Source: Isotricha intestinalis
Taxonomy: Eukaryota; Ciliophora; Litostomatea; Vestibuliferida; Isotrichidae
Assembly (NCBI GenBank): GCA_023807065.1
Contig: JAJJLU010003986.1
Span: forward strand, 1 to 21,537
Length of the DNA stretch: 21,537 nucleotides
Reading direction: 5' to 3'
Part shown: piece by piece, positions 1 through 9,807 of the stretch
How positions within the stretch are numbered: the first letter of the stretch is position 1
Layout: each line of letters opens with the position of its first letter
The notes under the pieces: model-generated
The model's input: the letters and a program-made list of their open reading frames with translations, nothing else
Database searches by the model: none
Told to the model about the DNA's origin: nothing
Made by a program: the position numbers and the translations under genes

Positions 1-36
1 TCCCCAATACCCAATCCCCAATACCCAATACCCAAT
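1..36. repeat. Terminal heptamer repeat, telomere-like
   Basis: Five contiguous 7-bp units are visible: CCCCAAT, ACCCAAT, CCCCAAT, ACCCAAT, ACCCAAT (positions 2-36), followed directly by a T/A-rich stretch. The units vary only at the first base (A or C). The C-rich strand reads 5' to 3' into the sequence, which is the orientation of a telomeric C-strand at a left chromosome end; the G-strand would be ATTGGG followed by T or G. One-position heterogeneity resembles the mixed telomere repeats of some protists. It could equally be a subtelomeric or interspersed minisatellite at which an assembly stopped. Confidence 0.7.
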
Positions 37-242
37 TTTTTTTTAAATAATAAAATAAAATTAAATTAAATATTTAGCGATATTTTTTTCTTTTAAATTT
101 TTTTATTTTAATAGAAATTGAAGGAAGTAATTTTCAAATTTTTCAATAAAATAATAATAATAATTATCTATTTTTTTAAATGAAAAAAATGATTAAAAAA
201 TTAATATAATTAAATCAAAAAATAAAATTTTAAAACACTTAT

Positions 243-2723
243 TTAATTGTATTCTAATTTATAAAAATAATTTTCATAATTCATAAACCATTCATATCTC
301 ATTCCTTTCCAAATAATATCTAAACCCTTAAATTGATCTTTGAAATTTCTGATATTAATTATTAAATTGTTACTTAACTCATTTAATTCTTCTTTATCAC
401 TATCATTTAATTCATTTCGATTTAATTTAGTTTGTAATTTTGATTTTAAAGATTCTCTTTTTTTTATTTGATTATAAATATTTTCAGTAATTTGAAAATA
501 ATTTGTTAAATATTCAGTTTCTCTATCTAAAAAAGAATATAAATTTAATTGAGGTAATTTAATTAATTGCTTTAAAATTTGATACCTTGTAAAATAAGAA
601 ATATCTAATTTATCCCATAATTCTAACATATAATCTAATAAACAATGATCAGTTGTCTTTGAATCAGAAAAAATTTTTTTTATTTTTAATTTTAATTGTT
701 TTATTTCACTTTGATATAAAATTCTATAATTTTCTTCTTTTTCAATATGTGTTATTAAATATTTTCCAAATTCTGAAAAAGAATTAGGAATCTTTTTATC
801 TATTTGAATTGAATAAAAAATATTATTTGAATTTTGTTCTTTTTTTTTATTGTTTTGATTTTGATAATTCCGAAATTTATTTTTTATTATTTCATTTTCC
901 AATTTTTGATTATTCTTTATTTCCTGTTTTAAATCTTTATTTAAATCATTATTTTTTTGATTTTGTTTTATAATTTTTTGTTTTTGTTTTTTTGAATTCT
1001 TTGTTTTTGGATTTAATTGAATATTTAATTTTGAAAAAGAATCACTTTTTTCTATATTTCTTGAATTTGGATTATTTATGTTTTTAATTGATAAATTTTC
1101 TATTAATTTTTTATCTTCTTTATTTTTTGTTTGAGAATTTATTAGATTATTGTTTTCACTATTTCTATCACTATTTAATTTCATTTTTTCATTATTTTCT
1201 AATAAATTGGTTGAATTATTATTTGAATTTTTCTCAAAAGATAATTTTTCACCTAAATTCTCTTTTTCTTCACTTTCATTATTATATTTATTAATATTTT
1301 CATCTTTATAATTTTCATTATAATTTTCATTTTCATTATTATTAATGTTTTCATTAGAATTATTATTTATTTCATTATTATTATCATCATATAATTCTAT
1401 TTCATTATTTATTTTATCTTCATCATAATTTTCTTCTTCATTTAATTTTTTTTCACTATTTAAATTATTAACTTCAATATTATTTGTTTCTTTATTATTT
1501 ATTTTTTCATTTTGAGTAATTTGATTTTCATTGTTTAAAATCTTTTCTATTATTTCTTCTCCTTTTAAATTTTCTTCATGATATAATTTAATATTTTTTT
1601 TTAAATTATTAATTTCATTCATTTTTAATTTTTCACTGCATTTATTTCTATAAATTAAAGCTTTAATATTGTCAATTTCTTTTTGCATTAATTTTTTTCT
1701 ATTTTCAAAATCATCATTTAACTCTTTATTAATTTTTTTTTTATAATTTTCTAATTTTTGAGAATATCTTATTTTTAATTCTTTTTCTTTTAATATTAAA
1801 TCTCTATTTAATTCTTCATTTAATTCATTCTGAACTTTTTCTTTTATCTTTTGTTTAATTTCATTTTCTTTTGTTTTTTCAAAAGAATTCTGTTTTTTTT
1901 TTATAGAATTTATTTCTTCAAATATTTTTTGATTTAAATCATCTAATAATTCTTTTTCAATATCATTTGTAACTATTTCAAGAATATCATTATATTCTTT
2001 AGAATATATTTCTTTATATATTTTTGGCCTCATTTCATTTTTAATTTTTTCTTTAAGTTCTAATTCTTTTTCATTTCTAATTTTTTGAACATAATATGTA
2101 TATTTTTCCTCAGAATTTAATTTTTCTAATTCTTCATTATCTTCTTCTGTGTTATTTTCTTTTGATATTTTACTATTTGAAATAATATGATTTAAGTTAT
2201 TATTATTTAAATTATTATCCATATTTAAACTATTATTATCTATATTATTATTATTTAAATTTCCTTTTTCTTTTATTTCTTCTTCATTAATTTCGTTTTC
2301 ATTATTGTTATATATAATTTCATTGTAATTATTTTCTTGTTCATTTATAATTAAATTTTTATTTAATGGTTTTTTATCTGATATTATATTTTCTTTGTTA
2401 TTATTTTTATTTTCAATATAATTTTCAATTTTATTTTCTTCTTCAAAATTTAAATTTTCTGTTTTGTCTTTCATTAAATTATTTATTTCATTATTATATC
2501 GATGAGAAGATAAAGTATCTAAAGTTATTATGTCTGATTTTTTATTTATTAAAACATTATAACTTTGTTTTTCATTTTTTTCATTTTTTATTTTGTCTTG
2601 ATTCGAAGAATTAATATATTTATTATTAATATATAGTTTTTTTTCTTCATTATTATTTTGAAAAATTTGTTTAATTTCTTTATCATTTTCATCATTATCA
2701 TAATTTAAATAGTTCTCTAACAT
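243..2723 (-). CDS. Asn/Glu-rich coiled-coil protein, unknown function
   Basis: An 826-aa protein ending in TAA that I do not recognise. Residues 1-200 are low-complexity Asn/Glu/Lys/Ile sequence. About 205-390 is a long charged heptad-like helix predicted to form a coiled coil (it starts near EEKYTYYVQKI). About 390-620 is a second Asn/Glu-rich linker ending in a Lys/Gln-rich basic patch. About 635-826 looks globular: mixed composition, aromatic and well ordered, with DHCLLDYMLELWDKL and, near the end, IIWKGMRYEWFMNYENYFYK. No signal peptide or membrane segment is seen. The layout (disordered, coiled coil, disordered, compact C-terminal domain) is common in cytoskeletal or centrosomal proteins, but that is inference. 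The start is the first ATG of the ORF, in an A/T-rich context. The stop lies about 200 bp from the terminal repeat. Confidence 0.85.
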   Translation of the reverse strand: MLENYLNYDNDENDKEIKQIFQNNNEEKKLYINNKYINSSNQDKIKNEKNEKQSYNVLINKKSDIITLDTLSSHRYNNEINNLMKDKTENLNFEEENKIENYIENKNNNKENIISDKKPLNKNLIINEQENNYNEIIYNNNENEINEEEIKEKGNLNNNNIDNNSLNMDNNLNNNNLNHIISNSKISKENNTEEDNEELEKLNSEEKYTYYVQKIRNEKELELKEKIKNEMRPKIYKEIYSKEYNDILEIVTNDIEKELLDDLNQKIFEEINSIKKKQNSFEKTKENEIKQKIKEKVQNELNEELNRDLILKEKELKIRYSQKLENYKKKINKELNDDFENRKKLMQKEIDNIKALIYRNKCSEKLKMNEINNLKKNIKLYHEENLKGEEIIEKILNNENQITQNEKINNKETNNIEVNNLNSEKKLNEEENYDEDKINNEIELYDDNNNEINNNSNENINNNENENYNENYKDENINKYNNESEEKENLGEKLSFEKNSNNNSTNLLENNEKMKLNSDRNSENNNLINSQTKNKEDKKLIENLSIKNINNPNSRNIEKSDSFSKLNIQLNPKTKNSKKQKQKIIKQNQKNNDLNKDLKQEIKNNQKLENEIIKNKFRNYQNQNNKKKEQNSNNIFYSIQIDKKIPNSFSEFGKYLITHIEKEENYRILYQSEIKQLKLKIKKIFSDSKTTDHCLLDYMLELWDKLDISYFTRYQILKQLIKLPQLNLYSFLDRETEYLTNYFQITENIYNQIKKRESLKSKLQTKLNRNELNDSDKEELNELSNNLIINIRNFKDQFKGLDIIWKGMRYEWFMNYENYFYKLEYN

Positions 2724-3724
2724 TATTTTGATAATTTATTTTTTTTAATTTTAAAAATAAATAAAACAGATAAAAGAATAAAATTTTAATTGAAATACTT
2801 TTGAAAATATATTTTCCATTTTTTTCTTAAATCTCTCTTGATATAATTTTCTTCATAGGTTGATTTGAAGAAACTTTTTATAATCCTTATATTTAATCAC
2901 AAATTGATATTTAAAATAGTATTAATTTACAATGTAATTTTTTATTTTATAAAATAAATGAGTTTAGCATTTTTAAATAATTAATAATAAAATGTAATAT
3001 ATAAATTTTTGTATTATATATTCCTCTTTTTCATGTGATTAAAAATTAATTTTTTATTTTTTAATAAATATGAGAAAAAATTTTTGTTAAATATTTACAT
3101 ATTTTCAACTAATGAAAAAAAGAAAGAAAAAAACTTCTTCATTGGCAATGATTTTCATATCAATTATATTACCAATCAAAATCATAACTTTAAATTACTT
3201 AAACTATATTTCTTATAATTAAAATTTATAAATATCTTGGTATTATATATTATTATTAAACACCAAAATGAATTGTCTATAAAAATTTAAAAATCATAAT
3301 TTAATAATTAAAAAATAAAAATTCCATTTTACTGTAAAAAAATTTTAAAGAAATCTCATATGATATCCAGTTTTTTCACAATCAACTTTTGTTCACCGTA
3401 ATATTTAGTTATAATTTATATTTTTCCTCGTCTATTTATTTATTTAATTTTATTTTTTATCATCATCATTGCTCTCCTAATTCATCTATACAATGAATAT
3501 ATTAAATTCCTAAAAGTAAAATTTAAAGAATTGTTAAAAATATTGTTATTTTTTTTAATATTGATTTTAAAACTTAAAAATATTTCAATATATTACTGAA
3601 AAAGTATATTTCAAAAAAGAAATCTTTATCTTCATATAAAAAATTAAAATCAAATTTATATTACTTTAATAAAATCATATGTTTTTCCTATATTTAAATT
3701 ATATAATTATAAAATTAAAAACAT
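2724..3724. other. AT-rich intergenic region between divergent genes
   Basis: About 1 kb separates two divergently transcribed genes, so it should hold both promoters. It is nearly all A/T with homopolymer runs. The only open stretch I noted is a 36-codon ORF at 3112-3222 (plus) with a basic start (MKKRKKK) and a hydrophobic middle, which is not enough to call a gene. No RNA gene, mobile element or conserved repeat is visible. Confidence 0.6.
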
Positions 3725-4678
3725 ATGTCCTTTAAATTAGAAAAATTAAAAAATTTATCTTTTCATTCTGATTGGATAGCAACAATTTTACTTCTTGATT
3801 CGGGTGATTTAATTTCTGGTTCTTTTAATGGAGAAATAATCATTTATAAAAAAAAAACTTTCTCAATAAAATTAAAAATAAAATTAGAAGAATATTCAAT
3901 TCGTTATTTAATAAAACTAAAAGAAAAAGATCATATATTAATTTGTTCTTTGACTAACATTTTAATAACTCATTTAAAGAATGATAATAAAGATTTGACA
4001 ATTATAAATATAATAAAAACAATGAATGGTTTTGTAAGAAATGCAATTTCTTTAAAAAATAAAAATATAATTTGTTGTATAAATGGAACAATTCAAATTT
4101 TTCAAAAATTAACTATAAAGAAAAAAGAAATTTATCAAAATATGATAAATATTAATAAAGATAATTCAAAAATAGACTCCCTTCTCCAAGTAAATAATAA
4201 TGAATTTATTTCTACTTCTTTTTATAATATTAATATAAGATTTTGGGATTTAATAAATTTTAAAAACACATTTACAATAAATAATGTTATGTGTTGTTGT
4301 TATCAAAATGGAATTGAACAATTAAATGATGATATAATTGCAATTGGAAATTCTTGTATGAATGGAAGTATATTTTTAATTAAAATAAGCACTCATAAAT
4401 TAATTGGAAAATATAAAAGTGAAAATCCTTTTGTTTCTTTTTCATGTATTAAAAAATATTCTAATGATATTATCATTTGTGGAGAAAGTATAAATGATAA
4501 AGAATTTTATATTGAAGGGTATAAAATTTTGTATCATAATAATGAAATTTTTTTAAAAAGTTTAGGTATTCAAAAAGTGGAACATAATAAAATAATTTCT
4601 GCGATTATTATAAATGAAAATAAAGATATAATTTCTTCTTCATACGATCAAAATATAATAATTTGGAAATGGAAATGA
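3725..4678 (+). CDS. WD40-like seven-bladed beta-propeller protein
   Basis: A 317-aa protein ending in TGA, made up almost entirely of degenerate WD40-type blades. Seven can be traced, beginning at FHSDWIATILLLDSGDLISG, then EEYSIRYLIKL, NGFVRNAISL, NSKIDSLLQVNNNEFISTSF (ending IRFWDL), a fifth around NGIEQLNDDIIAIGN, a sixth around FVSFSCIKKYSNDIIICG, and a last one ending IISSSYDQNIIIWKWK. Most blades have lost the canonical GH and WD dipeptides, but the pattern of small residue, D/N, hydrophobic run and W/F persists. WD40 propellers are scaffolds for protein-protein contacts; no partner can be inferred. There is no coiled coil, signal peptide or membrane segment. The stop lies 68 bp from the stop of the convergent LRR gene. 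Family assignment is good; function is unknown. Confidence 0.85.
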   Translation: MSFKLEKLKNLSFHSDWIATILLLDSGDLISGSFNGEIIIYKKKTFSIKLKIKLEEYSIRYLIKLKEKDHILICSLTNILITHLKNDNKDLTIINIIKTMNGFVRNAISLKNKNIICCINGTIQIFQKLTIKKKEIYQNMININKDNSKIDSLLQVNNNEFISTSFYNINIRFWDLINFKNTFTINNVMCCCYQNGIEQLNDDIIAIGNSCMNGSIFLIKISTHKLIGKYKSENPFVSFSCIKKYSNDIIICGESINDKEFYIEGYKILYHNNEIFLKSLGIQKVEHNKIISAIIINENKDIISSSYDQNIIIWKWK

Positions 4679-4746
4679 ATAAATATTTATTTATATATAT
4701 TTGTTATATATAATATATTTAAATAGAAAAATAAGGTAGAAATAAT

Positions 4747-7614
4747 TTAATTAAAAATTATATGTGGACATTCACTTATAATAATATTTCTATCATTTCC
4801 TAAAATACTATTTAACAACATTTTAACTTCAATAACATTATTATTTTTTCCAATATAAATAGCAATTTTTCTCATTCCATCAATAGTAATTTTATTATAG
4901 ACTAAATTAATACTTATTAAACTTTTATTATTTATTATTGCTTTTCCAATGTCTTCGGCTATTTCATCATTTAAACCAATATTTTTAATTTCTAATATAG
5001 CTAAACTTTTATTAAATCTTAAATATTCTTTTAAATTTTTAAAAGCATTTTCATCATTTTTATTTTCTCCACAACATAATTGTTTTAAACCTTGATTTAT
5101 TCTTAAAGCAGAGATAACAATATCAATTCCTTTATTTGTTAAATAATTTCCATTAAATGAAAAATATAATAAAGTTTTATTTTTTCTGAGCATTTCATTT
5201 ATTTTTTCTGCACAATAATCTGATAATTCACAATAATTTACCATTAAATATTCTAACATTGTATTATTATTTATTAATGAATTACAAATATAATTCATTC
5301 CTTTATATCCAATTTTATTCGAAGCTAAATTTAAATGTTTTAATGTATTATTTTTTACTAAAAATTCAGAAATTTTTTCTGCCCCAATTTCTCCTATTCT
5401 ATTGGATTGAATTTTTATTAATTTTATTTTAGAATTTATTTCAAGTAAAGAATCAAATAATATTATTGTTTCTTCATCTTTAATTTGATTATCTGTCAAT
5501 ATTAATTGAGATAAATTTGGAAGTGAAATTAAACAACTTATTAAACTTGTATTAATAACATTATGAGCTAAATCTAAAACTTTTAAATTAGAATTTTTAC
5601 TTTTAAAGTTAAAAACCAATGTTTGATCATCAATTGAAAATCTTATGTTTTTCATTAATTTATTATTTTTTCCTCCATTTACCATTTTTATTATTGATTC
5701 TTTTGACATTTTATTTCCAAAAAATTTAATTTCATAACACCAATCAAATAAACTATAAGTATTATCATCAATTTCACTACATTTATTAGAACAAAAATTT
5801 AATTTTAAAAAATTTTTATTTTCTTTTAAAGCACCAGATAAATATTTTAAACCTATATTTGTAATATTATTATTTTCAATATTTAATTCATTTAAACTGG
5901 AATTATGAGAAAGACCTTCAGAAATATATTTTACTCCTTCATCTAGGATTTTATTTGAATTTAACATCAATCTTTGTAAACCAATTACTTCAGGTAAATT
6001 TTTTCCTAAATGAAAAGCTCCATTAGGGTCAATTAAATTATGACCTAAATAAACTTTTCTTAAACTTGCTTTTGGTAATATTTTTTCTGATAAAATTTGA
6101 ATTCCTTTTGTTTTAATTTTATTTTGATCAAAAATTAAATCTTGTATATAAATATTATTAAATAAAGCATTTGATAATATTTCAATATCGTCATCATTAA
6201 TATTACATTGAGACATTGAAATTTGTTTAATTTTTTTATTTTGAGAAATACCAGAAGAAATTTCTTGAATTCCAATCCCAGATAAAGAATTATTATTTGT
6301 TATAAAAATTGATTTAATATTATAATTATTCAACAATATTTTATTTAAATAATAATAATTTTCAGAATAAATATCAAAAGGATAAAAATCAATAATTTTA
6401 ATATTATTTAAATTTTCACAATTAATAAAAAATTCTCTTTGTTCTTCTAAACTTATTTTTCCTGAAATTGACAAATTTTTGTTTGTATAATGTATATTTA
6501 AAAAACGAGAATATTCCACTAAACCTTCATGATTAATTAAATTTAAAGAAATGTCTAAACTTGTGAATTTATCATATGGAGAATCTTTTAAAATATTACA
6601 AAATTCAATTATTCCCTCATTTGTAATATAATTATTTTTAAATGATATTTTTTTAATTGAATTATTTATTAATAAACTTTTAGCAATTGAAATTATCCCT
6701 TTATCTACAATTTTATTCCCTGTTAAATTTATTTTTTCAATTGAATTATTTTTGATTATTCCCATTGATAATATTTTACTTCCTTCATCTCCTAAAAAAT
6801 TATGAGATAAATCTATTTTTTTTAAAGTACAACTTTCTTTTGAAATTAAATCAGAAATTATTTTAATACCTTTTGCAGAAATGGCATTAAATTCTAAATT
6901 TAAAATAGAAATTGGAATTGAAGATAAAGTCATTAAGTGACAATTCGCTAGATTTACTCTATGGAAATTTGAAATATCAATATCAAATTTATTTCCTTTT
7001 ATCATTCTTCCATTTAAATAAAAAACTTTTATTGTTTTATTATTAGATAAATAATTTCTTAATAAATTCATTGTTTCTTCTTCATCAAAGCGACAATTTA
7101 AAAATTCAATTTCTGAAATTTGAGATTCATTATTTTGAAGTAAACTTTCAATCATTCTTTTAATTACTTCTCTTTCATATTTTTTATCATGATATTTAAT
7201 TTGAAGTGTAAGAGCTTTAGTTTTAAAATTTATTTTTGATAAAAATTTTACAAATATATCTAATAATTCAGATGATAAATATTTAATATAAAATTGAAGT
7301 AAAACAAATTGTTGTTTTAACGATATTTTTCTTAATAATTTATCTAAAATAGATTTTGTTTTTAAAGTATTAGAAAGTCTTAAACTTAAATGAGTTAAAT
7401 TTGGAGTTTCAATTATAAATTGAGACAAATTTTGTATTGTTTCATCTGTAATGTCAAAAGAAGTAAAATCTAAATAAAAATTTTTTGGAATAAAGGTATT
7501 TTCATCAAACAATTCTCCTTTGAAAAATTTTTGAATGTTCACCAAATTTTTATAATAATTTTCTGAATTTTTTGATAATTTTTTTTTTTTGAAGGTGTAT
7601 AGTAAACTCTGCAT
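4747..7614 (-). CDS. Large leucine-rich-repeat protein, ribonuclease-inhibitor type
   Basis: A 955-aa protein ending in TAA. After about 70 non-repeat residues it is built from leucine-rich repeats of the RNase-inhibitor class, about 28 residues each, pattern LxxLxLxxNxIxxxGxxxLxxxLxxN. Clear units include LKKIDLSHNFLGDEGSKIL, IEKINLTGNKIVDKGI, LQRLMLNSNKILDEGVKYI, LNELNIENNNITNIGLKYL, LKVLDLAHNVINT, LKHLNLASNKIGYKGMNYI and LISINLVYNKITIDGMRKI. The arrays fall into three blocks (about 260-400, 430-610 and 675-935) separated by less regular sequence. This is the repeat type of RNH1, RanGAP and NLRC3-like proteins, but I see no NACHT/ATPase, kinase or other effector domain, so a binding scaffold is the safest reading. 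No signal peptide or membrane segment is seen. Long solitary LRR proteins of this sort are commonly expanded in protists. Confidence 0.9.
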   Translation of the reverse strand: MQSLLYTFKKKKLSKNSENYYKNLVNIQKFFKGELFDENTFIPKNFYLDFTSFDITDETIQNLSQFIIETPNLTHLSLRLSNTLKTKSILDKLLRKISLKQQFVLLQFYIKYLSSELLDIFVKFLSKINFKTKALTLQIKYHDKKYEREVIKRMIESLLQNNESQISEIEFLNCRFDEEETMNLLRNYLSNNKTIKVFYLNGRMIKGNKFDIDISNFHRVNLANCHLMTLSSIPISILNLEFNAISAKGIKIISDLISKESCTLKKIDLSHNFLGDEGSKILSMGIIKNNSIEKINLTGNKIVDKGIISIAKSLLINNSIKKISFKNNYITNEGIIEFCNILKDSPYDKFTSLDISLNLINHEGLVEYSRFLNIHYTNKNLSISGKISLEEQREFFINCENLNNIKIIDFYPFDIYSENYYYLNKILLNNYNIKSIFITNNNSLSGIGIQEISSGISQNKKIKQISMSQCNINDDDIEILSNALFNNIYIQDLIFDQNKIKTKGIQILSEKILPKASLRKVYLGHNLIDPNGAFHLGKNLPEVIGLQRLMLNSNKILDEGVKYISEGLSHNSSLNELNIENNNITNIGLKYLSGALKENKNFLKLNFCSNKCSEIDDNTYSLFDWCYEIKFFGNKMSKESIIKMVNGGKNNKLMKNIRFSIDDQTLVFNFKSKNSNLKVLDLAHNVINTSLISCLISLPNLSQLILTDNQIKDEETIILFDSLLEINSKIKLIKIQSNRIGEIGAEKISEFLVKNNTLKHLNLASNKIGYKGMNYICNSLINNNTMLEYLMVNYCELSDYCAEKINEMLRKNKTLLYFSFNGNYLTNKGIDIVISALRINQGLKQLCCGENKNDENAFKNLKEYLRFNKSLAILEIKNIGLNDEIAEDIGKAIINNKSLISINLVYNKITIDGMRKIAIYIGKNNNVIEVKMLLNSILGNDRNIIISECPHIIFN

Positions 7615-9006
7615 TTTAAATAAAAAAATAATTATTATTTATTTTATTTATTATAATTGTTAATTTTTTTTATTAAAATATAAGTTATATAATTGATAAT
7701 TTAAATTGAATGATTATTATATAATTATGATTTAATTATTATAAAATGAACATAAATCCTAATTTAAAATTTTTATTTCCTAAACAACTATTTCAGTATA
7801 AAATATTTATCAATTGGCTGTAAAAGAAACACATAATAATAAAAGTTTCAAATCAACCATATTTATCATTATTTATTAAATCTTGTTATGAATAATATAA
7901 TTTAATAACTTAAAATTTAAGTTTAATTGAAAAAAAAATTCAAATTTAAATATTTCTTTTAGAAAAAAGAAAATATTAATTTAATGGAGATATTTATGAA
8001 AAACAATAATGGAAAATTATTAAATTTTTAAAAAATTAGAAGTTGAAAACAGCTAGTGAATTATATATATAAATTGAAAATAAAAAATTAATGTTCAAGA
8101 AAAGATTAATTTCTGGTTTTTCTTTAACTTTCTTTTAATTTGAATCATCTTAATTCTTATAATATTGATTTGTAAGAATTAAATTATCTACTTTAATTTT
8201 ATTTCATTTAAATGATAATAAGAATTGTTTTTCTTTAATTAAAATATTGTAGCAAATATTAATAGGAATAAGATGAAAAGAATGGGAGAGATAGATGTAT
8301 ATAATGATATTGGAAAATAAATATAATAACAATATTATGTTATAAATAAAAATAAATAAATTAGATTGATTATTTAAATAGATAAAATTTTATGAGTTAA
8401 AATTTTTTTTTCAATGTCCTAATGAATACTTTCTTTTAATTTAATTATAATTATTATTCTTTTTTAATTTGTTAAATATTATAACTTGTAATTCAAAATT
8501 CAATATAATTATTATGTCAACTAAATATTCATATAACGCAAAGAATCTGAAAAAAATTAAAATATCATTACTAGATAACAAGAAAGTAATTTATTTTTCA
8601 ATAAATAAATTGTTTTTCTATTTCGAAGGGTATAGATAATTTATTTTCAATTAATTGTTTTGAAAGTATTTATCAAATATCCCTAATTTCCCTACATTAA
8701 ATTAAAAAATAAATAATTATTTTATTGTGAATTTAATTTTTTAATTTACATTTATTATTTTTTTCAAAATTATTCATATTTTTGGAAAAAAAATGAAATA
8801 GCCATTGATTTTCAAAATTTTTTCTAAATTTAGGATTTTAAAATTTATTTTAAAGATTATGATAAATATATTAATTAATAAAAAGTTTAAATAAATTACA
8901 AGTTTAATCATTATTGAAAAATTGAAAAATTTTTTTTTGGTTTTTTCAAAATAAAACTAAAATGAAACATAATTAATTTTAAAAAAATTTAAATAAAAAA
9001 TAAAAA
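7615..9006. other. AT-rich intergenic region between divergent genes
   Basis: About 1.4 kb lies between the starts of the LRR gene (minus) and the Rab gene (plus) and should contain both promoters. It is dominated by A/T runs with stops in all frames. A four-codon upstream ORF (ATG at 8962) precedes the Rab start. No tRNA-like box, repeat array or decayed gene was recognised. Confidence 0.6.
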
Positions 9007-9807
9007 ATGAGTGAAGACATAGAGAATAGTTATCAAATTAAACGTCAAAAAATAATATTAATAGGAGATGTAGCAGTAGGAAAGACATCAATCATAAATA
9101 GTTTACTTGGTCAAAAATTTAATGAAGAATATGAGCCTTCAATTGGAGTAGATTTTTTTAGTAAAACATTAAAATATAAAGGAATACCAATTAAACTCCA
9201 AATATGGGATTCAGCAGGGCAAGAAAAATTTAAAAGTTTAATTCCAAATTATATTAGAGGAGCATCTTTAATATTTTTAGTATATGATATTTCAAATAAA
9301 AAAAGTTTTAATAATTTAAATAATTGGATTGAATTTATTAATTTATATGAATCAACCTCAATTGCAATTATTGGAAATAAATTAGATTTGGAATCAGAAA
9401 ATAAAAGAGAAATTTCTTATGAAGAAGGAAAAAAATTTTCTGAAGAAAAAAAAATGGATTTTTTTGAAGTTTCAGCAAAAACTGAAAAAAATCTTTTAAA
9501 AATGCTCTTTTTATCTATTGCAGCTCTACCATTTTTTACCACTTTAAATAATAGTAAAGAAAGTAAAGAAAAAATTGCATATGATTTAGAAATTGAAAAT
9601 AATGAAAATTTAAATAGTCTTGATAGAAAAGAAGAAATTTTTACTGATATTAAAGATAATAATTCTTTAGGTTTAAATGATGGAGATTTACAAAAAAATA
9701 TTAATGTTAAATTGGTTAAACAAGTTGATAATAACAATAATACAATAAATCATAAAAATGAAAAAAATAAAGGAAAAAATGGAAAAAAAAAGAAAAAATG
9801 TTGTTAA
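9007..9807 (+). CDS. Rab6-like small GTPase with extended tail
   Basis: A 266-aa Rab GTPase, a membrane-traffic switch that binds GTP. All G motifs are visible: P-loop GDVAVGKT (20-27), switch I PSIGVDFFSKT (44-54), WDSAGQE (67-73) with catalytic Gln72, NKLD (124-127) and SAK (156-158). The segments GVDFFSKT and SLIPNYIRG, and the end of the G domain (AALPFF), resemble Rab6, which controls Golgi and retrograde traffic. The C-terminus KKKKKCC provides a double-Cys geranylgeranylation site behind a basic cluster. Two oddities: the switch I Mg-coordinating Thr is Ser45, and the tail after the G domain (about 178-266) is an Asn/Lys-rich linker much longer than in a usual Rab of 200-220 residues. 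A HOOK-like gene follows 143 bp downstream on the same strand. Rab identity is near certain; the Rab6 subtype is likely but needs a tree. Confidence 0.95.
   Translation: MSEDIENSYQIKRQKIILIGDVAVGKTSIINSLLGQKFNEEYEPSIGVDFFSKTLKYKGIPIKLQIWDSAGQEKFKSLIPNYIRGASLIFLVYDISNKKSFNNLNNWIEFINLYESTSIAIIGNKLDLESENKREISYEEGKKFSEEKKMDFFEVSAKTEKNLLKMLFLSIAALPFFTTLNNSKESKEKIAYDLEIENNENLNSLDRKEEIFTDIKDNNSLGLNDGDLQKNINVKLVKQVDNNNNTINHKNEKNKGKNGKKKKKCC

Noticed and set aside
1..36. Bacterial (cyanobacterial-style) CCCCAAT heptamer repeat as evidence of prokaryotic origin
   Set aside because: Similar heptamers exist in some bacteria, but the genes here (Rab, SNARE, CEP44, HOOK-like) are plainly eukaryotic.
1088..1294. 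Plus-strand ORFs opposite the 826-aa gene (also 2366-2614)
   Set aside because: Phe/Leu/Tyr-only composition is the antisense shadow of Asn/Lys/Glu codons.
3149..3185. Inverted pair ATGATTTT / AAAATCAT as a structured RNA
   Set aside because: An 8-bp A/T-rich stem with a long loop is expected by chance here.
3112..3222. 36-codon ORF with basic start MKKRKKK and hydrophobic middle, plus strand
   Set aside because: Short enough to arise by chance in 1 kb of AT-rich DNA read in six frames; no recognisable family and no supporting context.
7747..7824. 25-codon ORF starting MNINPNLKFLFPK
   Set aside because: Too short, no similarity recognised, and followed by stops in all frames.
9417..9737. 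Minus-strand ORF opposite the Rab gene
   Set aside because: Ser/Phe/Leu-rich antisense shadow of the Rab tail.
9007..9807. Rab28-like assignment, from the FF in switch I
   Set aside because: Intact WDSAGQE, SLIPNYIRG and the CC terminus fit Rab6; Rab28 has a divergent switch II.
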